Shown: piece by piece, positions 7,383 through 15,410 of the stretch
Layout of the letters: each line of letters begins with the position of its first letter
Position numbering within the stretch: the stretch's first letter is position 1
Assembly (NCBI GenBank): GCA_050694055.1
Contig: JBOGWX010000023.1
Span: forward strand, 1-15,539
Length of the DNA stretch: 15,539 bases
Reading direction: 5' to 3'
Source of the DNA: WHSV01 sp050694055
GTDB taxonomy: Bacteria > Actinomycetota > CADDZG01 > WHSQ01
The notes under the pieces: generated by a model
Databases searched by the model: none
Told to the model about the DNA's origin: nothing
What the model saw: only the letters and a program-made list of their open reading frames with translations
Made by a program: the position numbers and the translations under genes

Positions 7383-8117
7383 ATGCCTAGCGCGATCGTC
7401 ACCGGGAGCGCGAGCGGGATCGGTCGCGCCGTCGCACAGCGGCTCACCGATGACGGCTGGCGGGTGCTGGCCGTCGACCTCGAACCCGAAGGTGATGGCC
7501 CCGGTGATCCGCACAAGACCGACCTCGCCACTCGCGAGGGCAACCGCAGCGCGGTCGACGAGGCCGTTCGTCGCTTCGGAGGCATCGACGCGGTTGTCGC
7601 CAACGCGGGCTTCCAGCATGTGTCGCCGGTCGCGGAGTTCGATGAGGACAAGTGGGATGCGCTCATCGCCGTCCTACTGACGAGTCCGTTCCTTCTCGCC
7701 AAGTACGCATGGGACGAGCTCAAGAAGAGCGAGGGAGGCCGTTTCCTGGCGATCGCCTCGGTCCACTCCCTCGTGGGGTCTCCCTTCAAGAGCGGCTACG
7801 TATCGGCGAAGCACGGCGTTATGGGCCTGATCAAGACCCTGGCGCTGGAGGGCGCGTCCGACGGCATCCGCACCGCCGCGCTATGTCCGGCCTTCGTGCG
7901 CACTCCCCTGGTCGAGAGCCAGATCGCCTCACAGGCGGAAGCTCACGACATGCCCGAGGGGCGCGTGCTCGAGGAGGTGATCCTCGCCGCCCACGCGGTC
8001 AAGCGCCTGATCGAGCCGGAGGAGGTCGCGAATGTTGTTTCGTTTCTGCTCGGGCCCGGAGGCGATGCCTTCACAGGCGCAGCCGTGACCATGGATCTCG
8101 GCTGGACCGCTCGCTAA
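7383..8117 (+). CDS. bdhA: 3-hydroxybutyrate dehydrogenase (SDR family)
   Basis: This 244-residue short-chain dehydrogenase interconverts 3-hydroxybutyrate and acetoacetate with NAD. The cofactor motif TGSASGIG is at residues 7-14, with Asp32 ending strand 2 (NAD preference). NAG is at 74-76, and the catalytic Ser126, Tyr139 and Lys143 lie in ASVHSLVGSPFKSGYVSAK. The substrate-site residues known from Pseudomonas HBDH (Gln94, His144, Lys152, Gln196) are all present at a constant offset of 16: Gln78, His128, Lys136 and Gln180. The lid and C-terminal part (CPAFVRTPLVESQI, then AVKRLIEPEEVA) also follow that family. No Shine-Dalgarno is evident before ATG 7383, so the start may be leaderless or coupled. 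It follows the microprotein by 41 bp on the same strand, consistent with one operon handling a hydroxy acid or polyhydroxybutyrate breakdown product. Confidence 0.92.
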   Translation: MPSAIVTGSASGIGRAVAQRLTDDGWRVLAVDLEPEGDGPGDPHKTDLATREGNRSAVDEAVRRFGGIDAVVANAGFQHVSPVAEFDEDKWDALIAVLLTSPFLLAKYAWDELKKSEGGRFLAIASVHSLVGSPFKSGYVSAKHGVMGLIKTLALEGASDGIRTAALCPAFVRTPLVESQIASQAEAHDMPEGRVLEEVILAAHAVKRLIEPEEVANVVSFLLGPGGDAFTGAAVTMDLGWTAR

Positions 8118-8284
8118 GGATCGTGAGTGCGTTACTCAGTCGAGGTATTCGTAGGCGGGCGGCGTCAGGAACTCGCAGGATCACTAGGAACCCGGCAAAG
8201 CAACGGTAGGAAGTCACAGTCGTAGGCTACGTACTGTCTGACATCGATCTCGACGCCGCGGCTCGCTGCCTCTTCGCGGTCAGC

Positions 8285-8416
8285 ACAAGTTCGGCACTCC
8301 GTCGTGATGCGCCCGGTTGACGCCGGGCCGTAGAAATCGCCATCGCGTTCGACAGCTTCACCCGAGTGCACCGCGAACGGGACCGACCGCTGCGCACAGA
8401 CTCGAAGGGTGGCGAC
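8285..8416 (-). pseudogene. Remnant of class III adenylate/guanylate cyclase domain
   Basis: The complementary strand reads VPFAVHSGEAVERDGDFYGP around 8331-8380. This matches the cyclase core 'vrvglHTGEaverdGDyfGpavNRaArl' that contacts metal and nucleotide. Directly after FYGPA the expected VNRA appears in a different frame (VNRAHH, about 8304-8321), so the gene is frameshifted within the motif. The frame with the first motif runs on to a stop at 8165 through unrecognised sequence. Nothing upstream or downstream restores the rest of a 170-residue domain. This is a decayed scrap, probably from one of the cyclase/ATPase/LuxR-type proteins common in such genomes. Confidence 0.6.
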
Positions 8417-8425
8417 GCCGCGTGA

Positions 8426-8686
8426 TTGCTCTGGGCCTTCGCCGAAACGTCACTAGGGATACTCAGGGAGAGGATTCGCACGAAACTTGCCCGTAGTCGA
8501 CTCGGTCTCGCGGCGATCATCGATTTTCTCCTTGTGCTTCCATTGATAACTCTCGAATGGATAACTGCGTCGGACGAGCCCTGGTCACATTTCTCGATCC
8601 TGTCGTTCGTCGTAATGTGCGTATGTGCCGGGGTTTTCATCTTCGTGCTGACGCCCCTCGCGCGCACGATGCGAACGAGGACATAG
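8426..8686 (+). CDS. Small two-helix membrane protein, unknown function
   Basis: The 86-codon frame opens at TTG 8426, right after an in-frame TGA, and ends at TAG 8684-8686. Two hydrophobic segments are clear: LGLAAIIDFLLVLPLITLEW and SILSFVVMCVCAGVFIFVLT. They are joined by a short acidic loop (ITASDEPWSHF), and basic residues flank both outer ends (RERIRTKLARSR and RTMRTRT), giving a consistent both-ends-inside hairpin. No convincing ribosome binding site precedes TTG, and no ATG lies early in the frame. The start is therefore uncertain and the gene may be a 5'-truncated remnant. Base composition is noticeably less GC-rich than its neighbours. It lies in the decayed stretch between the dehydrogenase and the LuxR gene. 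Confidence 0.45.
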   Translation: MLWAFAETSLGILRERIRTKLARSRLGLAAIIDFLLVLPLITLEWITASDEPWSHFSILSFVVMCVCAGVFIFVLTPLARTMRTRT

Positions 8687-8992
8687 CGAGCGCCAACCGC
8701 ATTTCTCTTGCGGTCAGAGTTGCATTCGCGGTCTCATCGCGTGGTGGTGGATAGATCTGGTCATCGACCAGTGGCCTTGCTTCCTTGGCGCCACCGGATG
8801 CTGATGGTGGGCGGTGACGGTTTCGAACCGCCGACCCCTGCGTTGTAAGCCGCCCCCGGTGCGGGCCAGAGTACCTGGTCAGGGGTGATTCCTACCTGGC
8901 GTTTGAGGGGGCCCCGGTAAGACTCGACCGCATGAGCGCGCACGGAGCCAGGCAAAGCCGAAAGAGAGCAAGGTGAGCAGGACCGCGGCCCT
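8687..8992. other. Intergenic region with tRNA 3' fragment (306 bp)
   Basis: Between the small membrane protein and the end of the LuxR gene I find no credible coding frame. Apart from the tRNA-like fragment there is a short palindrome, CTGGTC-ATC-GACCAG (8757-8771), without a T-run, and a TACCTGG direct duplication near 8872 and 8893. Confidence 0.5.
8805..8849 (-). tRNA. tRNA-Val(UAC) 3'-half fragment, candidate att site
   Basis: Read on the complementary strand, the segment gives an anticodon loop CTTACAA (anticodon UAC, 8843-8849), the 3' anticodon stem CGCAG, variable loop GGGTC, and T-arm GGCGG-TTCGAAA-CCGTC with all five stem pairs formed (one G-U). The acceptor 3' strand ACCGCCC, discriminator A and encoded CCA (8805-8807) follow. 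Upstream of the loop the sequence is GGCGG instead of the required CTGCG, and no D-arm or 5' acceptor strand (GGGCGGT) is found within 80 nt, so it is not a functional gene. A copy ending exactly at the anticodon loop is what tyrosine integrases leave at one end of a tRNA-targeting element. Confidence 0.75.
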
Positions 8993-11749
8993 CTAGGGCG
9001 TCGAGCCCACCGACGGCTCGGCTGCCGACTGGCGCGCGAGCTTGGCCGCCAGTTGAGCCCGGGAGCGGACGCCGAGCTTGCGATAGATGTGCTGGAGGTG
9101 GAACTCCACCGTCTTGGGGGCCAGGAACAACTCGGCGGCGACCTCCCGGTTGGTGGCTCCCCGGGCGACCGCGGCCGCGACGCGTCGCTCTTGGGAGGTG
9201 AGCATGTCGTCGTGCGCCCGGCTACGACGTCCGCCGGCCGCCCGTAACTCGTGGGCGGCCTGGGCCGCCCAGGGGGCCGCTCCGAGACGCTCGAACCCGG
9301 CGAGGGCCTCTCGCAAGCGCTCCCGCGCCTCGGCGCGCCGGCGAGAACGATGCAGCCGGCGCCCGTATGCCAGCAGCGTTCGGGCCCGCTCGAACGGCAT
9401 GGGGCGGCGATCATCGAGCACGAGAGCCTCGGCAAACGCCGCGTCGAAGTCGTCCTCGACCATTCCCCGGCAGCGCGCCAGGGCGGCGTTGGCCACGGCT
9501 GTGCTGCTCGACGCGGCCTGCCGTGCCAGGGTCCTCAGGACCCGGGTGGCGTCGTCCGGCCGGCCCACCCGAATGTAGGCCTCCACCAGGTCGGGCGCCC
9601 AAGGGATGAGGGTCGGCTCCTCGAGCCCGGTTTCGGCCGCGAGGCGTTCGGCGGCCTCCAGCTCCCCGACCGCCTCGTCGATGCGCTCGAGCCCGAGTTC
9701 GAGGAACCCGAGCGCGGCGCGTGCGAACATGAGCCCACTGGCGAGGCCCCGCGATTCGGCGATGCTCAGCGACCGGAGCGAGGTCTGCTTGCTCGTCTGC
9801 TCATCGCCCCGGGCGGCGGCCAGGCGAGCGCGGATGATCAGGGCGAACGCCATCCAGTTCAGCTGCCCGCTCTCTTCAGCCGCCAGAAATCCTTCGCGGG
9901 TTGCGGCGTCGGTGAGGTCCCAGTTGCCCACGCGGTAAGCCGCGTCGGCCGCAACGTTCAAGGGGATCGGCAGCGCACCGAGGGCGCCCGCCTCCCGGGC
10001 ACGTTCGCAGATACCCAGGCACTCCGCGAGGGTTCGCTCGAACTCGCCCGTCGGAAGGCGCGCGTTGATGGCGATCAGCATCGACTGGGCGGTGGGCGAG
10101 AGGGGGTCGATGTCCGCCGCCAGGCGCCCGGCCTCGTCCAGCACGGGCCGGGCGCGATGCACCTCGCCGCGCAGGGTCAGGGCCCAGCTCAGCACCGCGA
10201 GCACGTGGGCGCGCGTCGGCGCATCGCCGGAATCGCCGAGCAAGGCCCCCGCACGCTCCGCAAGAGCGAGGACGCGGCGACAATCGCCGGTGGCCGCGTT
10301 CGCCATCGCGGCGTCCGCTAACATGCCGGCGGCCTGGAGCGGGTTCTCGGGAGCGGCTCGCTCGGCCTCACGCACGAGCAGTTCGGCGGCCGCTTTCGCA
10401 TGGCCGCTCCAGAGCATGGCGAGGCCGCGCAGGTGCTCGGCGCGCGCCCGCAGTGCGTGCTCTCCCGTTGCCCCCGACGCCTCGACGAGGAGCACCGACG
10501 CCCGATCGGAAAGGCCCGCTGCGATGGCGGTCTCGCCGGCCACAAGCATCCGTCTGGCGAACAGCTCGCGGTCGGGCGACAACCGCGCCGCTCGTTCCAG
10601 CGCGGCCGAAGCGGACGCGTAGCCTCGCCGGGCCGCGGCCGCGCCTGCCACGCGCTCCAGTTCGGCCGCGACCTCCTCATCGGGTCCAACCGAGGCCGCG
10701 GCCAGATGCCATGCCCGCCGCTCATCGTGAAGCACCCGGCCCAACGCTCGATGCGCGTCGCGGCGCTGATCCGCTTTGGCTCCGTGGTAGGCAGCGCCCC
10801 GCATCAGCGGATGCCCGAAGGCAACGCGCCCATCCCCGATCCGCACCAGGCCCCCAGTCTCGGCATGGGCGAGGAGCTCGACATCTGTTCCGGCGGCCGC
10901 GCACGCCGCCGAGATCGTGGTCAGATCGTCCCCCTGATAGGCCGCGGCCACAAGCAGGGCTCGCCGGGCTCGGCCGGGCAGAGCGGCGATCCGGTGGGCG
11001 AAGGCGGCGTCGAGTCGCCCTCCGGGCACCAGCGGCAGAACGAGCCCGACGTGGCCGGAACGCTGCTCGGTGGTGAGGGTGGCGGGCAACTCCACCAGGG
11101 CGAGCGGGTTGCCGGCGGCCGCCTCGACCAACGCCGCGGCCACCGGGGCCGCGAGGTCCGGAGCCGCCCGCGCCAGCAACTCCCGGGCGCTGTGGTCGTC
11201 GAGCTGGGCAAGTGACCGCGCGGGCACTCCCTCGAATTCGCGGCCGGCGTCTTGTCTAGTGCGGGCGGCGAGCGCGAACGTCACCGCCCCCGAGACCCTG
11301 CGAGCCGCGTACAGCACGCACTCCCGAGACGGCACGTCGAGCCACTGGAGATCGTCGACCAGGACGAGAACGGGACATTTCCCACCAGATGCGCTCAGCA
11401 ATCCCCAGGTTGCAACGCAAACTCCCAAACGGTCACCCGGCTGTGGAGGTCCCCGGGAGAGCGCCGCGGCCAGGGCGCTCGACTGCGGAGCGGGCAGGAC
11501 CTCCCGGTCGTCGATGATGGGAGAGAGCAGATCCAACAGGGCCGAGAAGGCGATCTCGGCCTCGCTCTCCACGCCACGAGCCCGCAACACCGTGACGCCG
11601 TCACGCGCGCGTTCGGCGAGGGCGTCCAGCAGGGTCGTCTTGCCGATCCCGGCCTCGCCCAGGAGGATCAGCGCGCGCCCCCGCCCCTCCCTTAGGTCCC
11701 CGAGAAGACCTTCGAGCTCGGCGAGCTCGTCGGCCCGCCCCACTATCAT
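8993..11749 (-). CDS. LuxR-family transcriptional regulator with N-terminal ATPase (LAL type)
   Basis: This 918-residue regulator has the usual LAL size and order. An AAA/STAND ATPase starts MIVGRADELAELEGLL, with Walker A GEAGIGKT at residues 31-38 and Walker B VLVLVDD at 127-133. A winged-helix-like section follows to about residue 370. A long helical, TPR-like middle region of repeated Ala/Leu/Arg-rich helices runs to about 845. A C-terminal LuxR/GerE helix-turn-helix lies at about 850-908 (LTSQERRVAAAVARGATNRE, then VAAELFLAPKTVEFHLQHIYRKLGV). LAL proteins use ATP and a ligand to activate nearby metabolic or secondary-metabolite genes. The ligand is unknown, and no obvious target operon adjoins it. 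The start has no Shine-Dalgarno, but TAGACT ends 6 nt before the ATG, suggesting a leaderless mRNA. The long frame is intact, which argues that sequence quality here is good. Confidence 0.95.
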   Translation of the reverse strand: MIVGRADELAELEGLLGDLREGRGRALILLGEAGIGKTTLLDALAERARDGVTVLRARGVESEAEIAFSALLDLLSPIIDDREVLPAPQSSALAAALSRGPPQPGDRLGVCVATWGLLSASGGKCPVLVLVDDLQWLDVPSRECVLYAARRVSGAVTFALAARTRQDAGREFEGVPARSLAQLDDHSARELLARAAPDLAAPVAAALVEAAAGNPLALVELPATLTTEQRSGHVGLVLPLVPGGRLDAAFAHRIAALPGRARRALLVAAAYQGDDLTTISAACAAAGTDVELLAHAETGGLVRIGDGRVAFGHPLMRGAAYHGAKADQRRDAHRALGRVLHDERRAWHLAAASVGPDEEVAAELERVAGAAAARRGYASASAALERAARLSPDRELFARRMLVAGETAIAAGLSDRASVLLVEASGATGEHALRARAEHLRGLAMLWSGHAKAAAELLVREAERAAPENPLQAAGMLADAAMANAATGDCRRVLALAERAGALLGDSGDAPTRAHVLAVLSWALTLRGEVHRARPVLDEAGRLAADIDPLSPTAQSMLIAINARLPTGEFERTLAECLGICERAREAGALGALPIPLNVAADAAYRVGNWDLTDAATREGFLAAEESGQLNWMAFALIIRARLAAARGDEQTSKQTSLRSLSIAESRGLASGLMFARAALGFLELGLERIDEAVGELEAAERLAAETGLEEPTLIPWAPDLVEAYIRVGRPDDATRVLRTLARQAASSSTAVANAALARCRGMVEDDFDAAFAEALVLDDRRPMPFERARTLLAYGRRLHRSRRRAEARERLREALAGFERLGAAPWAAQAAHELRAAGGRRSRAHDDMLTSQERRVAAAVARGATNREVAAELFLAPKTVEFHLQHIYRKLGVRSRAQLAAKLARQSAAEPSVGSTP

Positions 11750-11755
11750 CGATCG

Positions 11756-11761
11756 AGTCTA
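11756..11761 (-). promoter_or_regulatory. Candidate -10 box (leaderless) of the LuxR gene
   Basis: TAGACT fits the TANNNT -10 pattern and ends 6 nt before the LuxR ATG at 11749, with no ribosome binding site between. No good -35 is visible at 17-18 bp. The spacing matches that at the aldo/keto reductase start. Confidence 0.45.
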
Positions 11762-11984
11762 CCGCCGTCCCCATCGGCCGCACCAGGCCGGGCCCGCTTA
11801 GAGACTAGGGATTCTCCCGGTGCATCGACGGCGACCTTCTTCGAGACTTGAGGCTGATGGGCAAGCCCGGCGCGACTTCATCTTCACTGAAGCCGCCCCA
11901 CCGGCGAACGTGCGCTCCGCCACGCCGCCGCTCACTCAACGGGCCGGGTGAAGAAGAAGCTCTCTTTTCGGGAGGAGTTGGACG

Positions 11985-13343
11985 ATGCGATTCCGACGTC
12001 CGAAGTTGGCGGCGCTTCTCGGCGCCGCCGCCACGCTACTCGCAGTCGTTCCCGGGTCGGTCGTCGCCGGCAACGAACACGACGGTGGCTACGAAGTCTG
12101 GGCGATAGACCAATCGAACACGACGGGTCTCACGTACGGGGGAACCGTGTACATCTGGGATGGCGAGGACATCGAGGACGTAGAGAAAGCGCCGACGGCC
12201 ACGCCCGAGAAGATCGACTTGGCAACCGACGTCGCCGACATGTGCTTCCAGAAGACCGGCGCCAACCCAGTCAGGCCGCACATGCTTGCCATCAATCCCG
12301 CGCAGACTCACGCCATCATCTCGTTTGTCGCGTCGGGTCACGTCGTCTTCCTCGACGCGATGACGAGGGCTCCACTCGACTGCATCCGCTCCTCACCAGG
12401 CGCGGGCGGAGCGCGCCAGGTTCACTTCGCCATCCCGTCGCCCGACGAGACGTACGTGGCCGTGGCCAACCAGAATGGAAAGCTCCTCGAGCGAATCGAC
12501 ACGGATTACGCCACCAACACCTTCACGCTCAACCAGGCGGCGACGATCGACCTGGCCAACTGCATCACGCCGAATGGGTTGGCATGCGAGGACGTCGACC
12601 TGCGGCCGGACAACGCTCCCATTTGCCCGATCATCGACTCGACGAGCCGGTACTCGTTCGTCACCCTGCGCGGCGGCGGCCTCTTCGTAGTCGACGGCAA
12701 GCAAACACCCATGCAGATCGTTGCCGAGTACGACAAGGAGACGGTCCATCCGAACGGCTGCATGGGTGCCGAGGTACCCGCAAGGAGAGGGGTGCCGGCG
12801 AAGATGTACATCGATTCGGGCGGAGGCACCCCCGCCAACCTCTTCGAGGCGGATCTCTACTCCTTCCCCGTGACTGGCTTCTCTCCCCTCAACCCGCCCA
12901 ACACCCCGGCACCGAAAGTCGTGTTCAGCGAGGACGTCGATGAGGCCGACTCCCACGGTGCGACCTTGACCAACAAGGCTCGCTTTCTGTGGATGGCGGA
13001 CCGCGGCCGCAACTTCCTGTGGGTAGTGGACACGTGGACGGACGAGATCGTGAGGCGCATCCAGCTCGTCGGTGAACTGTCGTCCGACCCGACACCCGAC
13101 CTGCTCGCCCTGTCCCCCGCCGGACACCGCGTCTTCGCCTCCTTGCGGGGCCCTAACCCACTGACCGCCGACCCGCACGTCAGCACGGGGCTGACCCCCG
13201 GAGTCGGAGTCCTGCTCGTGCGGCGCGGGGGAGGCAACGGCCACTTCGTGGCGATCGCTCCCGTGACCAACATCGACGCGGGCGGAGTCGAGCGCGCCGA
13301 CGTTCACGCGCTCGCGGTCAGGAGAACGGGGGGCGACGAGTAG
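11985..13343 (+). CDS. Exported beta-propeller-like protein, unknown function
   Basis: This 452-residue protein has a clear Sec signal peptide: MRFRRPK, a hydrophobic core (LAALLGAAATLLAVVPGSVV) and likely cleavage after VVA at residue 28. The mature part shows repeating four-strand blade patterns like YVTN/quinoprotein-type propellers: MLAINPAQTHAIISFVASGH-VVFLDAMT, then HFAIPSPDETYVAVANQNGK, YSFVTLRGGGLFVVDGKQTP, FLWMADRGRNFLWVVDTWTD, and LLALSPAGHRVFASLRGPNP. Six cysteines (87, 133, 193, 201, 214, 259) could form three disulfides outside the membrane. No PQQ, haem or catalytic motif is evident. GGGAGGAG (11970-11977) is an excellent ribosome binding site 7 nt before the ATG. The next gene, also exported, begins 114 bp downstream, so the pair may form a cell-surface operon. 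I cannot name a function. Confidence 0.8.
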   Translation: MRFRRPKLAALLGAAATLLAVVPGSVVAGNEHDGGYEVWAIDQSNTTGLTYGGTVYIWDGEDIEDVEKAPTATPEKIDLATDVADMCFQKTGANPVRPHMLAINPAQTHAIISFVASGHVVFLDAMTRAPLDCIRSSPGAGGARQVHFAIPSPDETYVAVANQNGKLLERIDTDYATNTFTLNQAATIDLANCITPNGLACEDVDLRPDNAPICPIIDSTSRYSFVTLRGGGLFVVDGKQTPMQIVAEYDKETVHPNGCMGAEVPARRGVPAKMYIDSGGGTPANLFEADLYSFPVTGFSPLNPPNTPAPKVVFSEDVDEADSHGATLTNKARFLWMADRGRNFLWVVDTWTDEIVRRIQLVGELSSDPTPDLLALSPAGHRVFASLRGPNPLTADPHVSTGLTPGVGVLLVRRGGGNGHFVAIAPVTNIDAGGVERADVHALAVRRTGGDE

Positions 13344-13418
13344 AGCGCGCTTCACGAGACCCCAGGACCAGAAGCCAACTAGGCGGCCCGCCGTGAGCCC
13401 TCCGACCACGGAAGCCGG

Positions 13419-13460
13419 ATGAAGAACTCGAGCGAACTCATTCGAAGGGAGTTGCGGTGA
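13419..13460 (+). CDS. Possible 13-residue leader peptide overlapping the repeat gene start
   Basis: ATG 13419 opens MKNSSELIRRELR and stops at TGA 13458-13460. The stop overlaps the GTG start (13457) of the repeat protein in a GTGA arrangement typical of translational coupling. GGAAG lies 5 nt upstream. The frame is too short to judge by composition and may be chance. Confidence 0.25.
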   Translation: MKNSSELIRRELR

Positions 13461-13585
13461 GTTCCCAAAATGGTATGCAGCGTCGCCCGTCGCAGCGGGC
13501 CGCGCGTGGACCGTTCGTCGCCGTCGTTGCGTTCATGGCGCTGCTACTGGTGCCCACGCACGCGGCCGGACAGCTCGATCCGGCC

Positions 13586-14881
13586 TTCATGATCGGCTAC
13601 GGCGACACGGTCTCCGACGGGGTCCCAGCCCCGGGGGCCGGCAACATCGAGGTCGGAGGTGCCACGGACTCGTACAGCTTCGAGGCGACGGCCGGCGACG
13701 TCGCCATCTTCGACGTGCTCCAGGGCAGCGCCGGCAACTTTCGGTGGCGACTCTCGAGGCCGCCGGAGGCACCGTGTTGTTCGACACCCTCTACGTGGAC
13801 CTGAGCACGGAGCTGACCGAGACGGGCACGTACACGCTGACCGTACGCGGCGCGACGGCGACGACGGTCGGCACGTACTCGTTTCGCCTACTGCTGACCC
13901 CCCCCTCCCGAGGAGTTCACGATCGCGTTCGGCGACACCGTGTCCAACGGGGTCCCCGCGCCCGGCGCCGGCAACATCGAGGTCCCCGGGGGGGTCGACC
14001 TCTACCTCTTCGACGCGACGGCCGGGCAGGTGGCGATCCTCGACGTCCTCACCGGCAGCACCAATGAGGTCCGCTGGAGCCTGCACGCACCCGACGGGAT
14101 CGAGCTGTTCGACGCCTTCTATGTCGACCGGCAGGCCACGCTCCCCCAGACGGGCACCTACACGCTCGCCGTGCGCGGGCTGAACGTCACCAGGGTCGGC
14201 ACCTATTCGTTCCAACTGCTCGAGGCTCTAGGGGCCCAGGAGTTCACGATCGCGTTCGGTGACACCGTGTCCGACGGTGTGCCCGCGCCCGGGGCCGGCA
14301 ACATCGAGGGCCCCGGCGCGATCGACCGCTACCTGTTCGACGGGAACGCGGGGCAGGTCGCCATCACCGACGTGCTAACCGGCAGCACCAACGAGGTCCG
14401 CTGGAGCCTGCACGCACCCGACGGGACCGAGCTGTTCGACGCCTTCTACGTCGACCAACAGGTCACGCTCCCGCAGACCGGCACCTACACGCTCACCGTG
14501 AGCGGTCTGAACGTCACCAGCTCCGGGGTCTACTCGTTTCGCCTGATCGACGTTCCACCGCGCGTGGACGAATTCACGATCGCGTTCGGCGACATGGTGT
14601 CCGACGGTGTGCCGGGGCCCGGCGCCGGCAACATCGAGGGCCCGGGGGCGGTCGACCTCTACCTCTTCGACGCGACGGCCGGGAAGGTGGCGATCCTCGA
14701 CGTCCTCCACCGGCAGCACCAACGAGGTCCGCTGGAGCCTGCACGCACCCGACGGGACCGAGCTGTTCGACGCCTTCTACGTCGACCAACAGGTCACGCT
14801 CTCGCAGACCGGCACCTACACGCTCACGGTGAGCGGGCTGACCATCACCAGCTTCGGGGTCTACTCGTTCCAGCTCCGGGA
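13586..14881 (+). repeat. Four tandem domain repeats, period 327-330 bp
   Basis: Aligned unit starts (TTC of the FxIxxGDxVS motif) fall at 13586, 13916, 14243 and 14573, giving periods of 330, 327 and 330. Removing the 3 excess bases in unit 1 gives 327. Units 2 to 4 are very similar in DNA; unit 1 is the most diverged. Confidence 0.92.
14378..14801 (+). repeat. 93-bp exact direct repeat between units 3 and 4
   Basis: Positions 14378-14470 and 14709-14801 are identical over 93 bp at an offset of 331. Upstream of this tract unit 4 instead follows unit 2 (GACCTCTACCTCTTCGACGC in both), so unit 4 is a mosaic. The switch point coincides with the extra C at 14707-14708. Confidence 0.9.
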
Positions 14882-15410
14882 GGCCCCCGCCAACGGCCCC
14901 CCGGTCGCAGAGGACGATGCGGCCGAGACCGACCATGGCATCCCCGTCACGATCGACGTACTGGCCAACGACTCCGACCCCGATGGCGACGACCTCACCA
15001 TCGATTCCGTGACGCAACCGGCAAACGGCACCGCGACCATCGACGGCAGCCAGATCACTTACACGCCGGACGGCGGGTTCGCCGGCCCCGACTCGTTCAC
15101 GTACACGATCTCGGACGGCAAGGGTGGCAGCGACACCGCAACCGTGATCGTGACCGTCCACGCCCCTGCCAACACTGCACCGGCCGCGGAGGACGATTCC
15201 CTAACCACCGACGAGGACATGCCGGAATCCGTCGACGTGCTCGCCAACGACACCGATGCCGACGGCGACGCCCTGACCCTGACGGACTCCACACACGGCT
15301 CGCACGGAACGGTTGCGTGCATGTCCACCGGCTCGTGCACCTACACGCCCGACGCCGACTACAACGGACCGGACTCGTTCACCTATACGGTGTCGGACGG
15401 GAACGGGGGC

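Noticed and set aside
8761..9435. 224-codon minus-strand frame covering the tRNA fragment and the end of the LuxR gene
   Set aside because: It overlaps the LuxR coding frame out of phase and its tail simply translates the tRNA-like segment.
9251..10321. Long plus-strand open frames (e.g. 356 codons) opposite the LuxR regulator
   Set aside because: They are antisense shadows of a well-supported 918-residue gene in high-GC DNA; their translations have no domain and an Arg/Gly/Pro-rich composition.
13898..13905. Programmed ribosomal frameshifting at the C8 tract
   Set aside because: The gene is already out of frame 150 bp earlier and meets a stop at about 13804, so a single programmed shift at C8 would not restore the product.
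13586..14881. CRISPR or other short-repeat array
   Set aside because: The repetition is of about 109-codon protein domains at 327-330 bp, with coding conservation and no spacers.
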